DNA of 16,778 nucleotides from CAYRVX01 sp964642165 (GTDB taxonomy: Bacteria; Planctomycetota; Phycisphaerae; SM23-33), in the NCBI GenBank assembly GCA_964642165.1, contig CAZXOC010000160.1, positions 1 to 16,778 of the forward strand. Reading direction: 5' to 3'. The position numbers were made by a program, and so were the translations under genes. This document shows positions 1-8,222 of this stretch, one piece after another (the first letter of the stretch is position 1; the number at the start of each line of letters is the position of its first letter). The notes under the pieces are model-generated. The model was not told the origin of the DNA and did no database searches. It worked only from the letters and a program-made list of their open reading frames with translations.

Positions 1-266
1 GCCGGCTCGCCCGCGTACTTCGGCTGCACCACGCCGCTGGTGACCGGCAGATCGGTCGAGGAGGTCTGCCCGCCGACCAGCACGGACCCGTCGGGGCAGG
101 GAATGATCTCTCGCGGCTGCTCCCATTGGCTGCCGCCGAAGAAGGTGGCGTAGGCGATCCGGTAGCGGCCGGCGGGTTCGGACGGCTTCGGCTCCGCCGC
201 GACGGCGGGCGGGGAGCAGATCCAGGCGGCGACGAGCAATGCGGCGATGACGTGGGGTGGCTTCAT
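1..266 (-). CDS. Secreted SBBP-repeat beta-propeller protein, N-terminal fragment
   Basis: Only the first 88 complete codons are present; the rest lies beyond the window start. The ATG at 266 follows a good ribosome site (AGGAGA, 8 nt upstream). Residues 1-24 form a signal peptide (MKPPHVIAALLVAAW... ending AVAA). The mature part then reads YATFFGGSQWEQPREI, then CPDGSVLVGGQTSSTDLPV and VVQPKYAG. This is the pattern of SBBP repeats (Y-x-T-F-x-GGS ... VGGxTSSxDLP), which build secreted beta-propellers and are common in Planctomycetota and other environmental bacteria. Family function is poorly known; a surface or extracellular structural or binding role is usual. It lies 98 bases downstream of the esterase on the same strand, so co-transcription is possible. 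The family call is fairly sure, the function is unknown. Confidence 0.75.
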   Translation of the reverse strand, partial: MKPPHVIAALLVAAWICSPPAVAAEPKPSEPAGRYRIAYATFFGGSQWEQPREIIPCPDGSVLVGGQTSSTDLPVTSGVVQPKYAGEP

Positions 267-364
267 CGAACCGTTCTCCTGAAGTCAAGTCCATCGACGG
301 AGGCAGCCCTGAACGGCAGACGCCGGCAGGCACTCGGGGCGAGGCGGGCGGCCCGCGGCGCCGC

Positions 365-2413
365 TCAACGACCCTCGGCGGCAGCCGGGCGCCCCAGGGC
401 ATCCAGCGGATCGGACCAGGTCACCTTGCCCTTCGGCAGCGTTCGCAGCAGGTCGGGCAGGTCATAGGTCTTCAGCGCACCGTGGACGACGTTCTCGAAC
501 TGGCCGACGGCCATCGGCGTGCGGACCACGTTCGACCACGAGACGAGGCAGTTCCTGAGGTCCACGGAGGCGAACAGCCCGGGCTCCAGGGCCGCGGCGT
601 GCAGGGCCGGCGGGCCGGTCGCGCCGATGCTCACCAGGTGCACGCGGTTCGGCTTCCCGCCGGCCTCGTAGGCGGCCAGGAAGCGGGCGCACACCAGGAT
701 GTCCTCGGCGCGCATGGCCAGGTACGACCGCCCGAGCAGGTAGGCCAGGTACAGGTCCTTCCAGTCGCCGCCGACGAAGTGCGAGATGCCCCTCTTGCTT
801 GACCTCGCGCCCGCGGTCTCGCCCAGCCCACGAAGATCGACCGCCAGGACGAGGTGGCCCTTCCCGACCAGCTTGCGGATCGCCCCGTCCGCCCCGGCGT
901 CGGCCTGCTTGCCCTTGGCGTGCAGGTACAGGTACGCCTCGCCGCTGCGCCGGTTCGGCACGAAGGCCAGCGCGGGCAGCCAGATCCCGGCCTGCGGCTC
1001 CAGGATCAGCTTGTCGAGGCGGTAGCCTCTCGCTTCCGCAGCGGAGACTGCCCTGCACTTCGGCTTCGGCAGATCGCCCAGCGCGCGAATCCCCGCGATC
1101 TTGCGGACCTGCGCCAGAGCGGCCGGGCGGTCCGTCTCGCGCCAGAAGCCCCTTCGCGCCTTGGCCAGCTTCCCCTCGAGCTCCAGGTTCAGGTCGTACG
1201 TGCTGCGGGCGCCCTCGAGCAGCATCACCTGCCCGCGAGGCGTGCAGCGCATCCGGTCATCCCCGACGACGTCGGCCTCGGCCTCCGCGATCGCATCATC
1301 GACGCCCAGCAGCCATCGGCGCATCCAGCGGACCGCGGCCACGCGAAGCGCCGTCGAGAAACCGTGCCTGGCGTCCGTCTCGACCAGATCGACCCGCTCG
1401 GCGAAGTCCAGCCGGGCGTAGAACCGCTTGGCCTGGCGGAAGCTGTCCCACGTGCCGCGGATGTCGAAGAAGTCGCGGGTGGCCGCACAGATCAACGTCG
1501 GCTTGGGGGCCCGCATGGTGACGTAGTCGGCGTGGTCCATGCCGGAGGCGATCTGCCCGAAGATGTTCTGCTCGGCGTCCTGCGGGCCGATCGTCTCGCA
1601 GAGACGGCGGAGGCTGGTCAGGTAGCAGCTCGGCGCGGCGCACCCGATGCGCCGGTCCAGCGCCATCAGGTAGCTGGTCAGCGTCCCCCCGCCGGAGTTG
1701 CCGGTGCAGCCGATCCGCTTGGGGTCGATCTCCTTGCGGCTTTGCAGGTAGTCGATCGCGCGCATGCCGTCCCAGATCCGGTAGGTGGCCGTGTTCCGCC
1801 CGAGCAGCGTGCTTCCCACGCCGACGAGGCAATGAGCCGTCGTCCCGCCGGCGAGCGGCTTGCCGGCCGCATCGAGCAGCTGGTAGCGCTCTCCCTGATC
1901 GATCGGGTCGTAGCACAGCGCGGCCAGGCCGTTCCTGGCCAGCAGGATGCACACCTGCTGGTACGCCCCCGAGGCCTTGCCGTTGCTGCTGTGCCCGCAG
2001 GGAACCAGGACGCCGGGGTAGGGCGGCTTGGCGTCGGGCAGGTAGAGGACGGCCGTGACGAAGTGGCGCGGCTGGCTCTCGAAGATGACCTTCTCGACGG
2101 CACAGCCGCTGCGCTTCTCCCTGGCGACCACCCGGGGATTCAGCGGCGTTCGCGCGGGGAATCCGCCGAGGGCGCCGACGAACAGCTCCCGCATTTGCTG
2201 CTGGTAGGCGGCAAGCTGCCCGGGGGTCTTGAGCTTCTCGAACTCCGCGTCGCGGCGGTCGAGGGCCTCGTGAACCGCGCGCATCAGGTAGGCGTGCATC
2301 ATGCTCCGCGGCGCCACGCCGTCGATGTCCGGGGGCAGCACCTTCATGTCCCGGGCCGCGGCGGATGCAGCCCCCACCGACAGCCAGACGGCCAGAAAGG
2401 CAAGGCGAGTCAT
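365..2413 (-). CDS. Secreted acetyl-xylan-esterase-like alpha/beta hydrolase with two hydrolase modules
   Basis: A 682-residue protein starting at the ATG at 2413, behind a strong ribosome site (GAGGAGG, 6 nt upstream). Residues 1-20 are a signal peptide, so it acts in the periplasm or outside. The first module (about 85-370) has the alpha/beta hydrolase layout: YPGVLVPCGHSSNGK near the oxyanion region, the nucleophile elbow GNSGG with Ser240, a likely acid at Asp314 or Asp317, and His350 in DARHGFS. The family includes acetyl xylan esterases and related dienelactone-hydrolase-like enzymes of planctomycetes that remove acyl groups from polysaccharides; the substrate here is unknown. The second module (about 430-670) keeps the fold (LVLAVDLRGLGET, then VHLVSIGATGPPALHAAALE), but the elbow reads GATG, so the nucleophile appears lost and it may be structural or ligand-binding. 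Its gene is divergent from the propeller gene at 2621. Confidence 0.8.
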   Translation of the reverse strand: MTRLAFLAVWLSVGAASAAARDMKVLPPDIDGVAPRSMMHAYLMRAVHEALDRRDAEFEKLKTPGQLAAYQQQMRELFVGALGGFPARTPLNPRVVAREKRSGCAVEKVIFESQPRHFVTAVLYLPDAKPPYPGVLVPCGHSSNGKASGAYQQVCILLARNGLAALCYDPIDQGERYQLLDAAGKPLAGGTTAHCLVGVGSTLLGRNTATYRIWDGMRAIDYLQSRKEIDPKRIGCTGNSGGGTLTSYLMALDRRIGCAAPSCYLTSLRRLCETIGPQDAEQNIFGQIASGMDHADYVTMRAPKPTLICAATRDFFDIRGTWDSFRQAKRFYARLDFAERVDLVETDARHGFSTALRVAAVRWMRRWLLGVDDAIAEAEADVVGDDRMRCTPRGQVMLLEGARSTYDLNLELEGKLAKARRGFWRETDRPAALAQVRKIAGIRALGDLPKPKCRAVSAAEARGYRLDKLILEPQAGIWLPALAFVPNRRSGEAYLYLHAKGKQADAGADGAIRKLVGKGHLVLAVDLRGLGETAGARSSKRGISHFVGGDWKDLYLAYLLGRSYLAMRAEDILVCARFLAAYEAGGKPNRVHLVSIGATGPPALHAAALEPGLFASVDLRNCLVSWSNVVRTPMAVGQFENVVHGALKTYDLPDLLRTLPKGKVTWSDPLDALGRPAAAEGR

Positions 2414-2620
2414 GGACAGCCTCCTCGACGGGAACCACACCGGCCGACGGAAGGGTAGCGCGCCGGCGGAGAGCGGGCAAGGGGCTGTCGTCGGCCTGCG
2501 GTCGGCCGGGGCTGCCCGCGGCGCCCGCCGATGCGAGATCGGGTACGGGGGCGTATGGCTTCGCCGCCGGTGGCACGGTAGACTCGTGCCGAACGACTGC
2601 TCGAGCAAAGGGGACGAGAC
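2414..2620. promoter_or_regulatory. Divergent intergenic region with a small perfect inverted repeat
   Basis: These 207 bases separate the divergent esterase and propeller genes and must hold both promoters. A perfect 6-bp inverted repeat, GGCACG at 2572-2577 and CGTGCC at 2585-2590 with a 7-base spacer, lies 30 bases before the propeller start. It could be an operator half-site pair or a hairpin in the leader, but 6-bp repeats arise easily by chance in GC-rich DNA. No clear -35/-10 pair could be assigned on either strand. Confidence 0.3.
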
Positions 2621-5209
2621 ATGCTGAGAAGGCCCGGATCGAGGATCGTCGGCGTTTCGGTGGCTGCCCTCCTGTCTTCCGTCACCGCCTCCGCCGGGGA
2701 GGACTGGCTCCAGTTCAAGTACGACGCCCGCCGTTCGGGCGACGTGCCGGCCCGCGAGGTGGCCGCGCCGCTCGGGCTCGTCGGGGCGGTGCCGCTGACG
2801 GATGCCATCTTCACCGCGCCGGTCGTGGCCGGCGGGCGCGTCTATGCCGTGGACGGGTCGGGCGCGGCGTTCTGCATCGACGCCAAAACGCTGCGCGTCG
2901 TGTGGAAGGTCCCCACGCGAGGCGGCAAGGCGAACTGCAACAACGTCTCGTCGCCCGCGATCGTCGGGCGGTATCTCCACTTCGGCACGATGGCCGGCTC
3001 CTACTACGTCCTCGACGCCGCCAAGGGGACCGTGGTGAAGGAGATCCGCTGCGGCGAGCCGATCTTCGCCAGCCCCGTCGCCGCCAACGGCCGCGTCTAC
3101 TTCGAAACGATCGGCTCGCGGGTCTACGCGGTCAAGCCGGACGGCGAGGTCTGCTGGACGTGGGACTACCCCAAGCAGCGCCTCGGCTTCACGGGCGACC
3201 GCTGGAGCGGGACGGACTGGCTGAAGCACAAGAAGGGCGACCGCGTCCGGCGGCGCGACCAGTTCTGCTGCTCGCGGGGCCCGGTGGTCTCCGGCGAAAT
3301 GCTGGTCGTGCCGGCGGGCGGCGAGCTGATCTGGCTGGAGGACGCCGGCGACGCCGCGAAGCTCCACGCCGCGTACACCGCGCAGACGCCCACCTTCGGG
3401 CTCAGCGCCGGCGAGCGCGGCGAGGTCTACCGCCAGTGGCACTGGCTGGACAACCGGGGGTCGGTCGAGATCCTCCGCCTTCGGGACGGCAGGGTGGCCG
3501 TCGAGCACGTCGCCGACACGCGGACCAGCGCCAGCGGGCCGAACCTGCTGAGCTTCTGCTCGGTGTCGCTGCGCGGCGATCACGTCTATCGGAGCCGCCC
3601 GGAAGAGGGCTTCGGCCTGTGCAGACACGCGCCGGGCAAGGAGGCCCAGCGGCTGGACGCCTGCCCGTCGATCTGCTCGCCGATCCTGCTGCGCAAGTCG
3701 GCCGTCCACGGCGGGCTCGACGGCAAGCTGTACGTCACGCCGCTGTCGGGCGGGAAGGCGTGGTCGTTCCGGACGGCGTTCGGCAGATCGATCACGGCCC
3801 CGGCCGCCGTCTGCGACGGGCGAATCTACTTCGGCTGTGACGACGGCTACCTGTACGTCCTGGGTCCCGGCGGCAGCGCCCCGCCGCCGTCGAAGGACCT
3901 CGCCCTGTCCCGCATCCGCAGCCCCCTGACCGGCGAGTACGCCGGCGCCAAACACAACTGGTTCACCAGCTTCGGCGACTGGACGAACGCCAACGTGACC
4001 GCCCAAGGCGTCAAGCCGCCCTTCCGGATCAGGTGGATCCGGCGGCTGAAGGGCACGATCAAGCACTTTTCCACGTGCGGGGGCGGGCGGATGTACACGC
4101 ACACGGCCGAGGGGATGGTCTGCGCCGTGGAGCAGGAGACGGGGCGGCTGCTGTGGCGGCGGTACTGGCCCGGCGTGCACGTCTCGTACACGTCCGTGCT
4201 CTACCACCGGGAGCGTCTCTTCGTCCCCCAGGCCGGGCTGAAGCGCTGTCGCCTGCGATGCCTCGACGCGGCGACGGGCAAGCTGCTGTGGGAGGTGCCC
4301 TTCGCCGGCTCGCCGAGCTGGAACCGCCAGCAGCCGCCCGTGGTTTACAAGAACCTGGTCATCTACATGTACGGCACGGGGACGTACGCGCCCGGCCGGA
4401 CGGACAAGAGGGTCGGCTGGCTCTTCGGCCACCAGGACGTCCGCAGCTTCCCCGAGGACCACAAGCCCCTCGTGCGGGCGTGGGACATCGACACGGGCAA
4501 GGAGGCCTGGACGAGGGACTTCTCGGACTTGGGCCAGGGCGGGGACGAGGCGGGCCTGTGCCTGATGGACGACAAGCTGTACTACTCGTCCTACTTCGGC
4601 TACGCCGCGCAGCGAAGGGGCCGCCCCGGCCCCAAGGGCGTCACCGCGGCCCTCGATCCGGCCACCGGGAAGGTGCTCTGGTCCACGACGAAGTACTGCG
4701 TCCACGGCGGGTGCACGATCTCGGGAGCCGCCGGCCGGCTGTACCTGGGCGGATACAACCGGGCCGACGTGAAGGAGCGCGGCCGCTACGTGTGGTGTCT
4801 CGACGCGAAGGACGGCTCGCTGATCTGGCGGTCCGAGCCGGTCCTGGTGGCGATTCACGTGGTCACGATCGGCCCGAGGTTCCTCTTCGTGCACGCCCAG
4901 AACCGCAACGGGTACCTGATCGACAAGGACACGGGCAAGATCCTCACCCGCGAGCTGACCCAGACCTACCAGTGCACGCGGTTCACGCTGGCCGAGCCGT
5001 ACCTGCTCGGGTGCAGCATGGACGTCCACGACCTGTCGAACGGCAGCCGCCTCGTGTCGACCGGCCCGCGGCTCGATCCGAGCGAGTGCACGAGCGGGGT
5101 CGTCTCGAACGGTCGCATCTTCTACACGGGCCAGGGCGGCGGCATGCAGGCCTGCCAGGCCTGCGGCGCCGAGGCGACCTCGTTCACGCCGCCGTGGCGC
5201 GAGGGCATG
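2621..5209 (+). CDS. Secreted tandem PQQ-like beta-propeller protein, C-terminus lost in gap
   Basis: The visible part is 863 residues, starting at the ATG at 2621 behind AAGGGG spaced 7 nt, and running into the N gap; the true end is probably close because the last visible blade looks nearly closed. Residues 1-25 are a signal peptide (cleavage after TASA), followed by DWLQFKYDARRSG, the entry motif typical of PQQ-like propellers. Blades with the A-x-D-x-x-T-G-x-x-x-W signature are seen twice over: a first propeller (about 55-425) and a second (about 470-860), with repeats such as CLDAATGKLLWEV, ALDPATGKVLWST and CLDAKDGSLIWRS. No catalytic or haem motif of quinoprotein dehydrogenases was found (near the end C-x2-C is followed by G, not H), so a binding or scaffolding role is likelier than redox catalysis. 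The protein is unusually rich in cysteine for an exported protein. The specific function is unknown. Confidence 0.8.
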
Positions 5210-5309
5210 NNNNNNNNNNNNNNNNNNNNNNNNNNNNNNNNNNNNNNNNNNNNNNNNNNNNNNNNNNNNNNNNNNNNNNNNNNNNNNNNNNNNNNNNNNN
5301 NNNNNNNNN
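5210..5309. other. Assembly gap, exactly 100 N
   Basis: A run of exactly 100 undetermined bases, the default size for a scaffold join of unknown length. It falls between two convergent genes and removes the 3' ends of both. The real distance between the left and right halves of the window is therefore unknown, and adjacency across it rests on scaffolding only. Confidence 0.98.
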
Positions 5310-6583
5310 GCGGCGTCGACCACGGCAAGCAGCGCCCGGGCCGACGAGTCCTCGGGATGCGCGTCCAGGTGCTTGCGGAGCAGACGCGCGGCCTGGTCGA
5401 GTCGCCCGCGATGCAGGTGCAGCCGAGCCAGGTATAGCGTCGCCAGGCCGGCCGACGGCTCTTCGCGCTTCCGCGCATGCTCGTAGAGCGTCTCCGCTTC
5501 GGGCCAGTCCTTTGCCTTCTCGGCGAGGTGCCCGGCCCAGAGGAACACGCCGGCATCGGCCTGGCCCTGGGCGATCAGGCGATGCAGGGCGGCGCGGGCG
5601 TCGGCGACTTCGCCCAGGCGCAGGGCCCGCCTGGCGGCGAGGATGCGCACCGAGCGCGTCCGGCGCTCGTCGGGCACGAGCGCCAGCCACGTCCCGCCGA
5701 TCCGGTCCTGCTCGCCCATGTCGGCCGCCCGGATCAGGGCCTCCATCAGCGCGGCGTCGGCGACCGCGGCCTTCGCCATCGGCCCGGCAAGCAGGGCTCG
5801 GCCGCGCTCGATGGCCGTGGGCCAGTCCCCCGCCGCGAGGAGCGCCCCGAGGAAGCGGCGATGCTTCGCTACGTCGTTCGGGTCGCACAGGAGGCCCGCC
5901 TCGAGGGCGGCGAGGGTGTCGGCCTCGCTGCCCGTGCGGTCGTGAGCGAAGGCGAGCTGCTGCCACAGCTCCGGGTCGGCGGGCGTCTCCTTCAGCAGCG
6001 CCTGGACGGCCCGGCCGGCCGAGCGATGGTCGCCCCGGTCGAGACACGCGGCCAGGTCCAGCCGCCGCAGGCGCGGGTCGGCGGGGAACCGCCGGATCCC
6101 CAGGTCGACGAGCAGCTCGCACAGGCGGGCGTCCTTCCGCCGGCGCGCGACCTGGGCGTAGAGCACCAGCGTGTCCGCGTCGCAGGAGTCCGCCGCGACG
6201 AACCGCCCGAGCAGCTTGGCGGCCTCGGTCCACTTCTCCTGCCGCCCGAAGACCTGGGCGAGGGCGAGCCCCGCCTCCTTCAGGTTAGGCTCCATTCGCA
6301 GCGCGGTCTGGTAGGCGTCGATGGCGGCCTGGAGGTCGGCCTGCTGCACGTGGGCATGGCCGAGCAGCAGGTGCCGCAGGGCGTGGTCCGCGCCCCGGTA
6401 GCCCAGCAGGCGCGCCGCCGCCTGGGACGCGCGCCCCTGGCGGAGATCGTCCTGCGCGCGGGTGAGCAGCTCGGCCAGCTCGCCGGCGACCTTGCGCGGG
6501 GCGTCCTGGCCGCGGAGCGAACCGACCGGCGCGAGGCAGGCAGCGGCGAGCAGGATGACGGGGGCCGGGCGCGGAATCGACAT
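5310..6583 (-). CDS. TPR protein of the TonB2/TtpC-type system, C-terminus lost in gap
   Basis: The ATG at 6583 lies 3 bases after the tonB stop codon, so translation is very probably coupled. About 424 residues are visible. Residues 1-25 are an export signal (VILLAAACLAPVGSLRG), placing the protein in the periplasm or on the membrane. The remainder is a continuous array of tetratricopeptide-type helix pairs, clearest at about 67-135 (LLLGHAHVQQADLQAAIDAY, then ALAQVFGRQEKWTEAAKLL) and again at about 345-415 (LYLARLHLHRGRLDQAARLL). A TPR gene in the last position after tonB is a known element of TonB2-type operons in Vibrio and relatives, where it is described as a putative TonB-system component that probably organises protein contacts. 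The array is longer and looser than a minimal TPR domain. Confidence 0.82.
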
Positions 6584-6586
6584 GGG

Positions 6587-7333
6587 CTATTCCACCTTCC
6601 AGACGATGTCGAACGAGACGACCGCCGGCACGGGCCTGCCCTCCCGCCTGGCCGGCCGGAAGTGCAGCACGCGCCCCACGCGCCGGGCGGCCTGCTCGAA
6701 CACGCCCGCCGGCTGGCTCGTGAGGACCTCGGCGCTCGTCACCCGCCCGAGGGCGTCCACCGTCAGGCGGATGCGGGTCCTGCCCGTGACACCGCGGAGC
6801 AGGGCGCGGCGCGGGTAGTAGTCCGAGAGGTCCGGCTGGCTCACCAGGGCCGGACCATGGGTCCCCGACGGCCTGCCGGGCCTCGTAGGCGCCGTGCGGA
6901 CCGGCGGTCGAGCGGGAAGTCCCGTCGGCCCGACCACGACGGGCGAGGCCGTCTCCGCCGCGAACGCCGGCACGTCCATTCTCCGCGTGACGGCCATCTC
7001 CATCGGTGCCGGCGCGTCGAGCCGGGGGGACGACGGCGACAGCGCGGGCCGGGGCAACGGCGGCAGGGCCGGCGGCGTCTCCGGCTGGACGCGGTCGGGC
7101 TCGGCCGGCGGCTGGGGCGAGAGGACGTCGAGCGGCTCGGGCTCCGCGGGCACGACCGACAGCGGGACGGCGCGGATCGGCGAGCTGCCCTCCGGCCGGT
7201 CGCGGCCGGCCCAGGTGACCAACAGCAGGACCACCGCCGCGTTGAGCGCCAGCGTCACGGCTGCGCTGGCCGCGTGCCGGAACGGCGCCCTGTCGCGCAG
7301 GGGTGCTTTCGGGTTGTCGGGCCTCGCGGTCAT
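6587..7333 (-). CDS. tonB: TonB family energy transducer
   Basis: A 248-residue protein, ATG at 7333, 14 nt after the exbD stop. There is a short cytoplasmic tail with basic residues, one transmembrane helix at about 21-41 (AASAAVTLALNAAVVLLLV), a long proline-rich periplasmic linker (about 45-160) and a C-terminal TonB domain (about 165-248). The latter shows YYPRRALLRGVTGRTRIRL, then VDALGRVTSAEVL, and ends VVSFDIVWKVE, the usual strand-helix-strand layout. TonB carries energy from the ExbB-ExbD motor to outer-membrane receptors by pairing with their TonB box. A histidine at position 20 sits at the start of the membrane helix; whether it matches the functional membrane His of E. coli TonB cannot be told by eye. 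Its dedicated partner is probably the receptor encoded at the head of this operon. Confidence 0.9.
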   Translation of the reverse strand: MTARPDNPKAPLRDRAPFRHAASAAVTLALNAAVVLLLVTWAGRDRPEGSSPIRAVPLSVVPAEPEPLDVLSPQPPAEPDRVQPETPPALPPLPRPALSPSSPRLDAPAPMEMAVTRRMDVPAFAAETASPVVVGPTGLPARPPVRTAPTRPGRPSGTHGPALVSQPDLSDYYPRRALLRGVTGRTRIRLTVDALGRVTSAEVLTSQPAGVFEQAARRVGRVLHFRPARREGRPVPAVVSFDIVWKVE

Positions 7334-7347
7334 CGGGCGTATCCGGG

Positions 7348-7758
7348 CTACCGGGCGATCGCCGCCACGTCGACGCTCTCCGCGCCGGCGGCCTTGCAGG
7401 TGTCCAGCACGCGAAGCAGCAGCGCGGTGGGCACCTCGCGGTCGGCCTGGAGGACCACGCGCCTCGCGGCGATGTCCCTCAGGGCCTCCGCGATGGGGCC
7501 CGCCTCGTCGGGCCCGATCGCCCGCCCGGCGACGTGCACCGTGCCCAGCTTCGTGATGGCAACCGGCAGGTAGCGTGTCAGGACGGGTTCGGCCGACCGG
7601 CTCTCCGGGCGGTTGATCGTCACCCCGGCGTCCTGCACGAAGCTCGTGGAGACGATGTAGAAGATCAGCAGGATGAAGACCATGTCGATCAGCGGGGCCA
7701 TCTCGATCGTCGCGCCCGGCCCGCGCTTGCGCCGACCTGTCAACACGCCGCGGCGCAT
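7348..7758 (-). CDS. exbD: ExbD/TolR family proton-channel subunit
   Basis: A 136-residue protein of typical ExbD length. Its ATG shares one base with the exbB stop (TGATG), so the two are translationally coupled. It has a short basic N-tail, a single membrane helix with the hallmark MAPLIDMVFILLIFY, and a periplasmic ExbD/TolR domain (about 45-136; VLQADREVPTALLLRVLDTC matches the usual DKxxxYxxVxxVMD region). The conserved proton-carrying aspartate falls at residue 25, the same number as in E. coli ExbD. It forms the inner-membrane motor with ExbB that powers TonB. Confidence 0.93.
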   Translation of the reverse strand: MRRGVLTGRRKRGPGATIEMAPLIDMVFILLIFYIVSTSFVQDAGVTINRPESRSAEPVLTRYLPVAITKLGTVHVAGRAIGPDEAGPIAEALRDIAARRVVLQADREVPTALLLRVLDTCKAAGAESVDVAAIAR

Positions 7759-8222
7759 CAGCCATCCCCCCCGGGCTGTGCCCCGGCCGCGCGCCGGAGC
7801 GACGCCAGCTTCTCCAGGCGGCGGACGAGCATCTGCTCGCCGAGCAGCCCGCACGCGGCGATCGCCAGCCCGTACTGCGTGGTCCGCAGGGCCTTGTAGA
7901 TGCCGCGGCTCATCTCGGTGACGTAGCCGCCCTGGAGGATGCTCTCGAAGGTCTGCACGATGCCGGTCACCGTGCCCAGCAGCCCCAGAAGCGGCGCGAC
8001 GACGACGCACGCGCGGATCAGGCCCATGCGGCGGAGTCCGGCCCATTCCGTGGTCTCGGGCAGCTCGTCCTGGCGGACGGGCCGGCCGAGGCGGATCGCC
8101 CGCATCCGCGCGCCCGTGGCCAGCATCCGTTCGGCGATCAGGAAGCACAGCGCAACCGAGACCGCGCCGAGCGCGATCATCGTGTAGCCGCCCCCCGCGA
8201 ACCACGCCAGGAACCTGCTCAT
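7758..8222 (-). CDS. exbB: ExbB/TolQ family proton-channel subunit (short ExbB2 type)
   Basis: A 154-residue protein, shorter than E. coli ExbB and close to the compact ExbB2 of TonB2-type operons. The ATG at 8222 overlaps the upstream stop (ATGA, 4 nt). Three membrane helices are visible: about 12-30, 70-90 and 108-126. The pore helices carry the family signatures VVAPLLGLLGTVTGIVQTF (likely channel threonine Thr84) and KALRTTQYGLAIAA (Thr114/115). It is the structural core of the proton channel, with ExbD inside. It belongs to the same coupled set as the larger TtpC-like protein encoded just upstream, so the system has two MotA/TolQ/ExbB-type proteins. Confidence 0.92.
   Translation of the reverse strand: MSRFLAWFAGGGYTMIALGAVSVALCFLIAERMLATGARMRAIRLGRPVRQDELPETTEWAGLRRMGLIRACVVVAPLLGLLGTVTGIVQTFESILQGGYVTEMSRGIYKALRTTQYGLAIAACGLLGEQMLVRRLEKLASLRRAAGAQPGGDG

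Noticed and set aside
5140..5180. Haem-binding CXXCH motif at the end of the propeller protein
   Set aside because: The sequence reads C-Q-A-C-G, without the required histidine.
365..6583. A single minus-strand open frame of more than 2000 codons from the TPR gene to the esterase
   Set aside because: It passes through the 100 N, which are read as open, and then runs antisense to the propeller gene. The TPR and esterase parts are separate genes with their own starts, signal peptides and ribosome sites; the frame is an artefact of the gap length.
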